Below, piece after piece: positions 22,044-30,637 of a DNA stretch of 35,271 nucleotides (within the stretch, counting starts at the first letter, position 1; the number at the start of each line of letters is the position of its first letter). The stretch is from Deltaproteobacteria bacterium (lineage in GTDB: Bacteria > Myxococcota_A > Polyangia > Nannocystales > Nannocystaceae). The DNA lies in the NCBI GenBank assembly GCA_003696955.1, contig RFGU01000147.1:1-35271 (forward strand), written 5' to 3'. Below the pieces are notes generated by a model. It saw nothing but the letters and a program-made list of their open reading frames with translations, was not told the DNA's origin and ran no database searches. The translations under genes were made by a program, and so were the position numbers.

Positions 22044-22757
22044 GTGCCGGACCCGTCGACGCCTCGCAACGCCCCCGTCCCACCGTCGCCGTCGACATGG
22101 CACGCGTGTCTCGAACGTCTCCCCGTAGCCGCGGCCGCCCTCGGTGCGGACGGCACCGTGGCCGCGGCGAACGCCATGTTCGAGCGGGTCGCCCGCCGCA
22201 TCGAGTTGCCGTCACGGTGTGAACGCGACACCGATCGCATCGTGGAGGTCGAGATCGGCAGCGACTGCTACGCCTACCGGATCGCCTACCTCGCCGGACC
22301 TCCCGGCACCGGGGACCTGCTCTTGATCGAGGACGTGACGGATCTCGTCTTCGACCGGGGGCTCGGCACGGACCATTGCGCCGGAGGCCTCTCGGTGGCG
22401 CCGTTCGTCACGGCGGAGTCCATCGGTTGCACGCCGGCCGTCGAAGCCGTCGTGGAAGCGCTGTGGCATCCGACGGTCGCGGTCGCATGCGCCAGCGACC
22501 GGATCGTCGCGGCGAACCTGCACGCGGCGGGCCTCGACGCGGTGGCGCTCGGTGCCGTGGTCACGCGCATCGACCGCCCGCACGGTCCTGCGGTACGGGT
22601 GGGCATGGCAGCCGCCGAGTACGCCCTCGCCGCCGAGTCCGCCCCCATCTTCGGCGAGCGGATCCTCGTCCTGATCGCACCGCGCCCCGACGCCGCCAGG
22701 CACCTTCCCACGGCCCCCGACGGGGAATTCCTGCCGCCCGTCGTGGGCGTGGCGTAG
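22044..22757 (+). CDS. protein with one or two PAS-like domains, no output domain
   Basis: This 237-residue cytoplasmic protein begins with a Pro-rich leader. Residues about 20-115 look like a PAS domain (LPVAAAALGADGTVAAANAMF, then strands ending in LLLIEDVTDLV). Residues about 140-225 look like a second, weaker one (WHPTVAVACASDRIVAAN, then AESAPIFGERILVLIAP). No kinase, cyclase, HTH or other output module is present, so it would sense a ligand or redox state and act through a partner. It follows the Mo/PepSY pair by 124 nt on the same strand. The PAS call is from the recognisable pattern and is moderate; function is unknown. Confidence 0.65.
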   Translation: MPDPSTPRNAPVPPSPSTWHACLERLPVAAAALGADGTVAAANAMFERVARRIELPSRCERDTDRIVEVEIGSDCYAYRIAYLAGPPGTGDLLLIEDVTDLVFDRGLGTDHCAGGLSVAPFVTAESIGCTPAVEAVVEALWHPTVAVACASDRIVAANLHAAGLDAVALGAVVTRIDRPHGPAVRVGMAAAEYALAAESAPIFGERILVLIAPRPDAARHLPTAPDGEFLPPVVGVA

Positions 22758-22820
22758 GTGCGCCGACGCGGTGCGCCGGCCGGGTTTTCGGACCTTGCCG
22801 ACGGTGCGATGCTGCGGGCC

Positions 22821-25800
22821 ATGACCGCCCCCCCGCTACGCACGGTCGGACTGCTCGCCGCCGGCCTGTTGGCCCTCGCCTGCCACCCGCCGCCCTCCTC
22901 CACACGCCCCGCATCGCCAAGGGTCGACGTGCCCCAACCGGACGCACGTGCCGAGGACGCCCCGGCATGGAAGGTCGACGATCCCGAGTTGCCGACGCGC
23001 GAGGTATCGCTCTCCCTCGAGGAGGGCACATGGATGAACGTCGACGTCAGTCCCGACGGGACCGCCATCGTGTTCGACCTTCTCGGGGACCTCTACGAGA
23101 TGCCGATCGACGGTGGCCCGGTGCGAACACTGACGTCCGGCATGGCCTGGGACATGCATCCGCGCTACAGCCCGGACGGCCGATACATCGCGTTCACGAG
23201 CGATCGCGGCGGCGGTGACAACATCTGGGTGATCGACCGGGACGGCAGTCATCCGCGCCAGATCACCAAGGAGTCGTTTCGTCTGGTGACGAGTCCGGCC
23301 TGGTCCCCCGACGGCCGCTTCATCGCGGCACGCAAGCACTTTACGGGCACGCGGTCCCTCGGCGCGGGCGAGATCTGGCTCTACCACGTCGCCGGGGGAT
23401 CGGGCGTGCAGGTCACCGAGCGTTCCAACGACCAACTCGATCTCGGCGAGCCGGCCTTCTCCCCCGACGGGCGCTACCTCTACGTCAGCTACGACGCCAC
23501 GGGAGGACCGACGTTCCGATACAACAAGGACCCCCACGCCGGCATCTACGCCATCGACCGCATCGACCTGGTGGAGCAGCGCCGGGAGGTCCTGATCCGC
23601 GGCCCCGGCGGCGCGGTGCGCCCCACCCCCTCCCGCGACGGCAAGCGCCTCGCCTTCGTGCGCCGCGTGGGGCTGAAGACCGTCCTGTTCGTCCTCGACC
23701 TCGATACCCGCCGGATGCGACCGGTCTACGACGGCCTCGACCGCGACATGCAGGAGACCTGGGCGATCCACGGGGTCTATCCCCAGATGGCCTGGACCGC
23801 CGACGACCGGGCGGTCGTGCTCTGGGCCGGCGGCCGGATCCTGAAGGTCGACGTGGAGACGGGGCGCGCCACGCCGATACCGTTCCACGTCGAGACGAAA
23901 CGCAAGGTCGCCGAGGCCGTGCGGTATCCCGTAAAGGTCCACCCCGCGACGTTCACGACGCGGATGCTGCGGCACGTCACGGTGTCGCCCAAGGGGGACC
24001 GCGTCGCCTTTTCGGCCCTCGGCCACGTCTACGTGCGCGACCTTCCGGACGGTACCCCGAAGCGGCTTTCCAAGGACGACGACGTCTTCGAGTTCTTCCC
24101 GACCTTCTCCCCCGACGGCCGACGCATCGCCTACGTGACGTGGAACGACGAGCGTCTCGGCGACGTGCGCGTGGCCCCGTCCGGCGGTGGGCGCGCGAAG
24201 ATCGTCTCGCGACGGCCGGGCCACTACGTCCGGCCGCTCTTCACGCCTCGGGGAGACGCCCTGCTCGTCGAACGCGTCGGGGCCGGGCCGCTGCGGGATC
24301 CCGCCTTCGGCCACGACCAGGGCATCTGGATCGTGCCCCTCCATGGCGACGCCGCCCCACGGCTGCTTCGGCGCGGTGGGCGTGGCTACCACTTCGCGGA
24401 CGATCCGAACCGGGTCTACTACTCGGTGGAGGCCGAGGGTGGTACGAAGCGGCGCTTCGAGCTGCGCAGCATCGACCTGTCCGGCGCCGACGAACGCACC
24501 CACGCCTTCGGCAAGTTCGTCACCGACTACCGGGTCTCTCCCGACGGCCGCTTCCTGGCCTTCGCGGAGGGCTACGCCGTCCACCTCGCCCCCTTCCGGC
24601 CGACCGCCAAGGCGTTCGAGGCCACGGCCAAGTCCACGTCGGTTCCGGTCGTGCAGGTGGCGGCGGATGCGGGGGCGAACCTGCACTTCGGCGGCGACGG
24701 CCGCGTCCTGCACTGGTCCCTCGGTCCCGACCTCTACACCCTGCCCATCGACGACGCCCTCTTGCGCCTCGAAGCGTCCGCCAAGACCGCGGCCGACGTC
24801 CGCCCGCCCCGCAAGACGACACTCGGCTTCGAGGTGCCGTCCAAGCGCACCACCGGGACCGTGGCCTTCGTCGGGGCCAAGCTCGTCACCATGCGCCAAG
24901 GAGAGGTCATCGAGGACGGCACGGTGGTCGTGACGGACGGCCGGATCGCCGCCGTGGGACCGCGCTCGAAGATCGCGATCCCACCGGGGGCGAAGGTCTT
25001 CGACGCCACGGGAACCTCCATCTTCCCCGGCATCGTCGACGTGCACGCCCACGGCCCCCACGGATCCGACGGACTCCTGCCCCAGAAGAGCTGGCTCGAC
25101 CATGCCCTCCTCGCCTTCGGGGTCACCACGATCCACGACCCGTCCAACGACACCGCGACGATCTTCACCGCAGCCGAGATGGCCCGCGCGGGCCTCGTCA
25201 CGGCGCCGCGGATCTTCTCCACGGGCACGATCCTCTACGGCGCAGAGACCCCCTTCATGGCCCGGGTCGAAAGCCTCGACGACGCGCGCTTCCACGTGCG
25301 CCGCATGAAGGCCGTGGGCGCCATCTCGGTCAAGAGCTACAACCAGCCGCGTCGCGATCAGCGGCAGATGATCCTCGCCGCGGCACGGGAGCTTCGCATG
25401 ATGGTCGTTCCCGAGGGCGGGTCGCTCCTGACCCACGACATGACCATGGTGGTGGACGGCCACACCGGCATCGAACATGCCCTGCCCGTGGCGCGGCTCT
25501 ACGACGACGTGGTGTCCCTCTTCGCAGCCACCGAGGTGGGGTACACGCCGACCCTGGTGGTGGGCTACGGGGGGCTCTTCGGCGAGAACTACTGGTACGC
25601 CGAAAGCGACGTGTTCGCCCACGAGCGCCTGCGCCGCTTCGTTCCGCGGGAGGTCGTCGACGCCCGCGCCCGCCGCCGCATGCTGGCCTCGGAGGGGGAC
25701 TGGAACCACGTCGACATCGCCCGGGGCTGCAAGAAGCTCCACGATGCGGGTGTGTCGATCCAGATCGGCGCCCACGGGCAGCGGGAGGGGCTTGCCGCCC

Positions 25801-26168
25801 ACTGGGAGATCTGGAGCCTCGTGCAAGGGGGGATGACCCCGCACGAGGCGCTGCAGGCGGCCACGAAGAACGGGGCGGCCTATCTCGGCCTGGACGGGGA
25901 CCTCGGCTCCATCGAGCCCGGCAAGCTGGCCGACCTGGTGGTGGTCGAAGGCGACGTGCTCGCCGACATCCGCGCGAGCGAGCGGGTGCGGTGGACCGTC
26001 CTCGGCGGCGAGGTCTACGACGCCGCCACCATGGCCCGCCTCGCCCCCACCGAGGCGCCACCCCCCACCTTCTTCTTCCATCGCTACGAGGGTACGACGG
26101 CCCGCTCGCCCATGGGCCACGGCCACGGCGTAGGCCGCGCAGGGACCTCGGGAGCCGGCGGCCGGTGA
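22821..26168 (+). CDS. TolB-like propeller/amidohydrolase fusion lipoprotein
   Basis: This 1115-residue lipoprotein (LALAC) has two parts. Residues about 60-650 hold PD40/TolB-type beta-propeller repeats: YSPDGRYIAFTSD, WSPDGRFIA, FSPDGRYLYVS, FSPDGRRIAYVT and others. Residues about 675-1080 are an amidohydrolase-superfamily barrel with VDVHAHG (H742, H744), SVKSYNQP, HTGIEHA, and IQIGAHGQ near the end, where His stands in the place of the usual metal-binding Asp. That variation is common in this propeller-amidohydrolase group. It is probably an exported hydrolase of unknown substrate, perhaps a cyclic or amide compound. ATG 22821 gives the cleanest signal; ATG 22809 is an alternative. Confidence 0.88.
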   Translation: MTAPPLRTVGLLAAGLLALACHPPPSSTRPASPRVDVPQPDARAEDAPAWKVDDPELPTREVSLSLEEGTWMNVDVSPDGTAIVFDLLGDLYEMPIDGGPVRTLTSGMAWDMHPRYSPDGRYIAFTSDRGGGDNIWVIDRDGSHPRQITKESFRLVTSPAWSPDGRFIAARKHFTGTRSLGAGEIWLYHVAGGSGVQVTERSNDQLDLGEPAFSPDGRYLYVSYDATGGPTFRYNKDPHAGIYAIDRIDLVEQRREVLIRGPGGAVRPTPSRDGKRLAFVRRVGLKTVLFVLDLDTRRMRPVYDGLDRDMQETWAIHGVYPQMAWTADDRAVVLWAGGRILKVDVETGRATPIPFHVETKRKVAEAVRYPVKVHPATFTTRMLRHVTVSPKGDRVAFSALGHVYVRDLPDGTPKRLSKDDDVFEFFPTFSPDGRRIAYVTWNDERLGDVRVAPSGGGRAKIVSRRPGHYVRPLFTPRGDALLVERVGAGPLRDPAFGHDQGIWIVPLHGDAAPRLLRRGGRGYHFADDPNRVYYSVEAEGGTKRRFELRSIDLSGADERTHAFGKFVTDYRVSPDGRFLAFAEGYAVHLAPFRPTAKAFEATAKSTSVPVVQVAADAGANLHFGGDGRVLHWSLGPDLYTLPIDDALLRLEASAKTAADVRPPRKTTLGFEVPSKRTTGTVAFVGAKLVTMRQGEVIEDGTVVVTDGRIAAVGPRSKIAIPPGAKVFDATGTSIFPGIVDVHAHGPHGSDGLLPQKSWLDHALLAFGVTTIHDPSNDTATIFTAAEMARAGLVTAPRIFSTGTILYGAETPFMARVESLDDARFHVRRMKAVGAISVKSYNQPRRDQRQMILAAARELRMMVVPEGGSLLTHDMTMVVDGHTGIEHALPVARLYDDVVSLFAATEVGYTPTLVVGYGGLFGENYWYAESDVFAHERLRRFVPREVVDARARRRMLASEGDWNHVDIARGCKKLHDAGVSIQIGAHGQREGLAAHWEIWSLVQGGMTPHEALQAATKNGAAYLGLDGDLGSIEPGKLADLVVVEGDVLADIRASERVRWTVLGGEVYDAATMARLAPTEAPPPTFFFHRYEGTTARSPMGHGHGVGRAGTSGAGGR

Positions 26169-26245
26169 CCTCGGCTGCGGGCCGGCCGCTCCGACGCCGA
26201 CCTTTGGCGGCCGGTCGCCGGTTCGTGCTACAGGAACCCCGCCCC

Positions 26246-26677
26246 ATGCGCGCGCTCGGACTCGACGTGGGGGCACGCCGCATCGGCGTGGCCCTCGGCG
26301 ACCTCGAACATGGGATCGCCATGCCCCACGGCGTCGTGGAGCGCGCCGGGATCGCCCAGGACGTGCTCGCCGTGCGGAAGCTGGCGTCCGAACTCGATGC
26401 CACCGTCGTCGTCGTGGGACGCCCCCTCGAACTCGACGGTCGCGTGGGGCATAGGGCGCGCCGCGTACAGGCGTTCGCCGACGCCCTGGCCGAAGATGCC
26501 GGTGACGACCTCTCCGTCGAGGCCTGGGACGAGCGCTTCTCCACCCATGCCGCCGAACGCACGTTGCTCGCCGCCGACGTGTCGCGGTCCCGCCGCAAGC
26601 GCACCGTCGACGCCCTCGCAGCCCAGCACATCCTGCAAGGATGGATCGATGCGCAACGCCGGAGGCAACAGCCGTGA
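26246..26677 (+). CDS. ruvX: RuvX/YqgF Holliday-junction resolvase-like protein
   Basis: This is a 143-residue RNase H-fold protein of the RuvX family, linked to 16S rRNA processing and Holliday-junction resolution. LGLDVGARRIGVALGD (4-19; Asp7), VVGRPLELDG (56-65), DERFST (95-100) and VDALAAQHILQGW (121-133; Asp122) are the family motifs, with the acidic residues in place. Length is normal. ATG 26246 has AGGA 10 nt upstream. The mltG start overlaps the stop by 4 nt (GTGA), so the two are co-translated; this pairing is common in bacteria. Confidence 0.95.
   Translation: MRALGLDVGARRIGVALGDLEHGIAMPHGVVERAGIAQDVLAVRKLASELDATVVVVGRPLELDGRVGHRARRVQAFADALAEDAGDDLSVEAWDERFSTHAAERTLLAADVSRSRRKRTVDALAAQHILQGWIDAQRRRQQP
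26661..26665 (+). promoter_or_regulatory. ribosome binding site deciding the mltG start
   Basis: GGAGG, inside the end of ruvX, lies 8 nt before GTG 26674. This makes GTG 26674 the start rather than ATG 26641. Confidence 0.6.
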
Positions 26678-27828
26678 CGAGGAGACGACGCCTGCGACGG
26701 TCCCGGCGCGCCCAGCGATGGGCCCTCGGGATCGTCATGCTGCTGCTCGCCGCCGCCGGCTACAGCGTCTACGCGGCCTATCGCAACGTCACCACGTTCC
26801 CGCAGCGCCCCGTGGTCGCCGCGGCCGAGCCGGTGGAGGTCGAGATCCCGCCGGGCACGTCGCTTCGCGGCACCATCGAGCGACTCGTGGAGGCCGGCGT
26901 CCTCCCCGCCGAGGACGCCACGGCGTTTCGACTCTTCGTCCTGCACCGGGGCGCGGCCGGCAAGGTGGCCGCCGGACGACACGTCTTCGAGCCGTCCATG
27001 ACGGCCGAGGAACTCCTCGCCGAACTGGTACGCAAGCCCAAGGCGCCATCGATCCGCGTCACGATTCCGGAAGGACTGAACATCCTCGGCGTCGCCAAGG
27101 CCCTCGCCGACGCCGGGCTCGGTGACCGCGCCGCCTTCGAGGCGGCCATGCGCGACGCCTCCCTCGCTGCACGGCTCGGCGTGCCCGCCGACACCCTCGA
27201 AGGCTACCTCTTTCCCGACACCTATCGCTTTCGCAAGGGCGCCTCCCCGGAGGAGATCGTCACGACGATGGTGCGGCGCCACCAGGAGGTCTTCGCCCAG
27301 CTCGCGCGCAAGCATCGCAAGGGCCTCGCGGAGCTCGAGCGAACGCTAGGTTTCGATCACCACGCCATCGTCACCCTCGCCTCCATCGTCGAGAAGGAGA
27401 CGGGGGCGGCGCACGAGCGGCCCATCATCGCCGGCGTGTTCTTGAATCGCCTGCGCTTCTCACACTTCAAACCCAAGCTCCTCCAGACCGACCCGACGAT
27501 CATCTACGGCTGCACCGTGCCCGTGCGCAGGTCCAAGGCCTGCAAGTCCTTCGAGGGACGGATCCGGCGGATCCACCTCGACGACGCCGAGAACCCCTAC
27601 AACACCTACCGCCACGAGGGACTGCCCCCGGGCCCCATCAGCAACCCGGGGCGCGAGGCCCTCGAGGCCGTGCTCGCGCCGAAGAAGACGCGCTTCCTCT
27701 ACTTCGTCTCGCGCAACGACGGCACCCACCAGTTCAGCGCCACACGGACCGAACACGAGCGGTACGTGGACCTCTACCAACGCAAGAACGCGGTGGGTGA
27801 CGGGTCGGCGTCCGGCTCGAAGGAGTAG
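26674..27828 (+). CDS. mltG: endolytic murein transglycosylase MltG
   Basis: This 384-residue inner-membrane protein cuts nascent glycan strands and helps set their length. A very basic N-terminus precedes one membrane helix (about 16-34). A LysM-like segment (about 53-120) comes next, then the YceG/MltG catalytic domain with LEGYLFPDTY (175-184), SIVEKET (237-243, holding the catalytic Glu), FLNRL (256-260), LQTDPTIIYG (270-279) and YNTY followed by GLPPGPISNPG. A short Cys-containing insert sits at 280-300. GTG 26674 has a clear ribosome binding site and a 4-nt overlap with ruvX. The DUF2786 gene follows after 57 nt. Confidence 0.95.
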   Translation: MTRRRRLRRSRRAQRWALGIVMLLLAAAGYSVYAAYRNVTTFPQRPVVAAAEPVEVEIPPGTSLRGTIERLVEAGVLPAEDATAFRLFVLHRGAAGKVAAGRHVFEPSMTAEELLAELVRKPKAPSIRVTIPEGLNILGVAKALADAGLGDRAAFEAAMRDASLAARLGVPADTLEGYLFPDTYRFRKGASPEEIVTTMVRRHQEVFAQLARKHRKGLAELERTLGFDHHAIVTLASIVEKETGAAHERPIIAGVFLNRLRFSHFKPKLLQTDPTIIYGCTVPVRRSKACKSFEGRIRRIHLDDAENPYNTYRHEGLPPGPISNPGREALEAVLAPKKTRFLYFVSRNDGTHQFSATRTEHERYVDLYQRKNAVGDGSASGSKE

Positions 27829-27845
27829 CGGCTCCCCACGGTCAC

Positions 27846-27860
27846 GATCCGAGACGGATC
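27846..27860. repeat. inverted repeat upstream of the DUF2786 gene
   Basis: GATCCG-AGA-CGGATC is a 6-bp inverted repeat in the 57-nt gap between mltG and the DUF2786 gene, 25 nt before ATG 27886. It could be an operator or a weak terminator hairpin. Confidence 0.35.
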
Positions 27861-27885
27861 TCCAACCCGGGGCACCCTACGATCC

Positions 27886-28689
27886 ATGGCACTCGAGACC
27901 GAGCGGGCCCGGATCCGCGCCAGGATCGCCAAACTCCTTGCGCTGGCCGCCTCCCCGGAGCGGCACGAGGCCGCCGCCGCACGAAGGCAGGCCTCCGCCC
28001 TCGCCGAGCGCCACGGGATCGATCTCGGCGCCCTCGGCGAGCCGGAACCGGCCGACGAGGCATCGGCACCGTTCGACAGGATGGAGACCCCCTACGGCGA
28101 CGTGGTGTGGTCGGCGGCCATCCTCGGTCGCCACGACCGGATCTGGCGCAAGGTGCTGTTGCGGGAGGTTGCGTCGATCTACGGGGCCACGGTCGTCGTC
28201 GTAGGCGGCAGGACCTGGCACGTGGTGGGCCCCCGTGGCGGCGTCGACGCGACGGTCTACCTCTACCGGCTCTTCTCCGCGGCCATCGTCGACGTGGCCC
28301 GCCCGCGCACGAGGAAGGCGCCCCGGGACTTCGTGCAGGGACTCTACCGCGGCCTCGTGCGCGGCGTGGTCGACGGCCACCGTGAGGCACGGCGCCGCTA
28401 CCTTGCACGCCTTCGACGCAACGCGAAGCGGGGGGATGCGAGCGCCAAGGACGCGCTTGCACGCATCGAGCACGATCCGCGCGCCCTCGCGTACGTCGCA
28501 CGGCGACGCTTCGGTGCGTCCAAGCGAACGATCCAAGGTCGCGCGCCGAGAAACTTCGACGCCTACGTCGCCGGATACGCCGCAGGCCGCAGGGCCGCAC
28601 GAGCCGTCGCGACGGCGGCCGACGGCGGCACCCTTCCCGTACCCGAGCGACGGTCCTTGCCTTGCGGCCCCCGCAAGCACCGCTCGTAG
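27886..28689 (+). CDS. DUF2786 domain protein
   Basis: This 267-residue protein begins with the DUF2786 pattern: IAKLLALAAS (14-23), then EAAAARRQASALAERHGI (29-46). A mixed alpha/beta segment follows (about 80-150; WRKVLLREVASIYGATVVVVGG), then basic helices rich in Arg. DUF2786 has no firmly known role; members are often found in phages and mobile elements as well as chromosomes. No mobile genes are seen here. The basic character could fit nucleic-acid contact, which is an inference only. ATG 27886 is clear. It is convergent with the next gene, 36 nt apart. Confidence 0.8.
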   Translation: MALETERARIRARIAKLLALAASPERHEAAAARRQASALAERHGIDLGALGEPEPADEASAPFDRMETPYGDVVWSAAILGRHDRIWRKVLLREVASIYGATVVVVGGRTWHVVGPRGGVDATVYLYRLFSAAIVDVARPRTRKAPRDFVQGLYRGLVRGVVDGHREARRRYLARLRRNAKRGDASAKDALARIEHDPRALAYVARRRFGASKRTIQGRAPRNFDAYVAGYAAGRRAARAVATAADGGTLPVPERRSLPCGPRKHRS

Positions 28690-28725
28690 GCCATCGGGGC
28701 GCGGCTCGACGCGGCGCCTCGAAGC

Positions 28726-30543
28726 TCACCGAGGCACGCGCCACGTGGCGCAGTGCGGCTCGGGGCGTGCGAGGTCCTCGAGCCAGCCGCGCAGGATCTT
28801 AGAGGGTCCTCGAAGCGCCGCGAGGGGGACGGTCCATCCCTCGCTCGCCGGTATGGCGACGGTCGGGGCATCGACGCTCCCTTTGCCGTCGGGCACGAAG
28901 GCTGCGATCCGAACGCCCCGGTCGCGCAGATCGTCCATCGCGGCGAGCAGGTCCGACGCATCGTCCTCCGTGGACGCGCTCGGAAGTGGCCCGACCCAGA
29001 CGACCAGCCTCCGGGTGGTTCGGTCGCGATCCCACGCAAGCTCGGCGACCCCGCGAAGCGCCGCGGCCCGGGCGCGCGGGGCGGCGTCCGTGGCGTCGCG
29101 GACCAGCGCATCCACGAGGACACGTCGGGCGCGGGCCGGATCGTCTTCGAACGCACTCGGGTACGACATCCGTCCGGTCGCCCGATCGGGCACCACCAGG
29201 GCGAGGGACGCTTCGTCGGGCAGCCGGGCACGAAGCGTCTCGAACGCGCCCGGAACCTCGGCCGCGACGGTCGCCGCAAGCTCCGGATCGCCCAGGCCCC
29301 CGGCCAGAACGACGGCGATCTGCGCCCGTTTCGGCCTCGGCCCGGGCCACGCAAGACACCGCCGAACCGAAACCCGTGCACGGGACGGCTTCACGTCCCC
29401 ACGGGTGGCGGCGACACCGGCGGCCACGGTGCCGATGCGCCGCGCCGACGTCATGGAGGCTTCGTTCGAAGCGACGTAGACCATCTCGATGGCGTCGTCG
29501 TCGAGTCGAACCACGGGCATCGGCTTGGCGCCCCCGAAGGACGAGGAGAAGCCGAGCCTCTTGCCTGGCACGTCCACGATGCCGGTGGCTTGGCCATCCG
29601 TCCCCGCCCGGCCGCGACGCCCCCGGCCACGCCGCCGCCGGGGCGAGACGCGGCTCGCAGCCGCCGTCACGACCTCGGCGTGGCCGTCACCATGGCTGCC
29701 GATGGCCGCGGCGACGCGGTGCGGGACGCCCTCGTCCCAGGATGCGAACTCGGAGATGCCGACCGGAACGCGGTCGATCGCCACGTCGACCTCGCCGGCC
29801 GCAACGGTGTCCAGCCCCCGCGCACGGTGCTCGCCCTCGGAGCGCAGCCGTCCATCGGGGCCCGTCGCCCCATGGTCCTTTTCGACCTTTGGCCTGGCCG
29901 ACGCCGATTGCGGTGCGGCGAATCGCACCGTGGGGCGATGCATCCGCCCAGCCCCCCGCGCCGTTGCGCCCACGGGCCTTTCGGACGACGACGGGCCGCC
30001 CGCCTTCGGCGCCGGGAACCACGCCTCGGGGCGGGCCTCGTTCGTGTGCGGGTACGCGGCGGGCATCGCCGCAACGGCGGGTACGACGCCCCAAAGGAGC
30101 GTCGCCACGCAGGCAGCCCCGAGGGACGCCGAGACGTCCTCGACGTCCGGGCGCCACCACCTTCGCCGCGGCACGGGCGGCAATGGAACGCGGCTCTCGT
30201 CCACGACGATGCAACCGTCGGTCCCAACGATGCGAAAGACGCGGCGGCGGATCCGCCCATCGCTCGGTGCACCGACCACGTCCGTGGAAACGGGCTCGAG
30301 TTGCTGCGGCGGCGGCTCGACGCCGGGTCGCCACGTGGTGCCCCGGCCCGACCCGGGCACCACGAAGGTCGAGTCGGGGGCTTCGCCGAGCCGAATCTCC
30401 ATCGTCCGCCGGCCGGTGACGTCCGCGACGCAAGCTCCCGCCATCCACAGCCACACGTGGATCGCGCTCCGTTCGTCACCTTCGTCGTCGAAAGATGCAT
30501 CTGGGACGACAGGCCGCCGATGGAACCTCGTGTGCATCGCCAT
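28726..30543 (-). CDS. membrane protein with FHA-like N-terminus and vWA-like C-terminus, unknown
   Basis: I recognise no single family for this 605-residue protein. Residues about 27-75 (IHVWLWMAGACV, then IRLGEAPDSTFVVPG) resemble the FHA-like start of AgmX/GltJ-type gliding-motility proteins of myxobacteria. A likely membrane helix lies at about 140-158. A long disordered Arg/Pro/Gly-rich middle follows, with an RRRRGRGRRGR block near 310. The last 190 residues look like a Rossmann-type von Willebrand A fold (AQIAVVLAGGLGD, ASLALVVPD, RRLVVWVGPLP, RIAAFVPDGKG), but the MIDAS DxSxS is replaced by AGGLGD, so metal binding is doubtful. ATG 30543 is used; ATG 30537 is equal. It follows the MBL gene by 94 nt on the same strand. 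Confidence 0.65.
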   Translation of the reverse strand: MAMHTRFHRRPVVPDASFDDEGDERSAIHVWLWMAGACVADVTGRRTMEIRLGEAPDSTFVVPGSGRGTTWRPGVEPPPQQLEPVSTDVVGAPSDGRIRRRVFRIVGTDGCIVVDESRVPLPPVPRRRWWRPDVEDVSASLGAACVATLLWGVVPAVAAMPAAYPHTNEARPEAWFPAPKAGGPSSSERPVGATARGAGRMHRPTVRFAAPQSASARPKVEKDHGATGPDGRLRSEGEHRARGLDTVAAGEVDVAIDRVPVGISEFASWDEGVPHRVAAAIGSHGDGHAEVVTAAASRVSPRRRRGRGRRGRAGTDGQATGIVDVPGKRLGFSSSFGGAKPMPVVRLDDDAIEMVYVASNEASMTSARRIGTVAAGVAATRGDVKPSRARVSVRRCLAWPGPRPKRAQIAVVLAGGLGDPELAATVAAEVPGAFETLRARLPDEASLALVVPDRATGRMSYPSAFEDDPARARRVLVDALVRDATDAAPRARAAALRGVAELAWDRDRTTRRLVVWVGPLPSASTEDDASDLLAAMDDLRDRGVRIAAFVPDGKGSVDAPTVAIPASEGWTVPLAALRGPSKILRGWLEDLARPEPHCATWRVPR

Positions 30544-30637
30544 CGTGTACCAACGGACGCGCGGAATCCTTCCAGGTTCCACCCGCCGCGCCCCCGGCAC
30601 GATCCGGCACGGATCGTCGTTCCGTCCGGCGCGGCGC

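Noticed and set aside
22836-26738. 1300-codon minus-strand open frame opposite the propeller-amidohydrolase gene
   Set aside because: No domain or signal is visible, and it spans several genes with strong motifs on the other strand.
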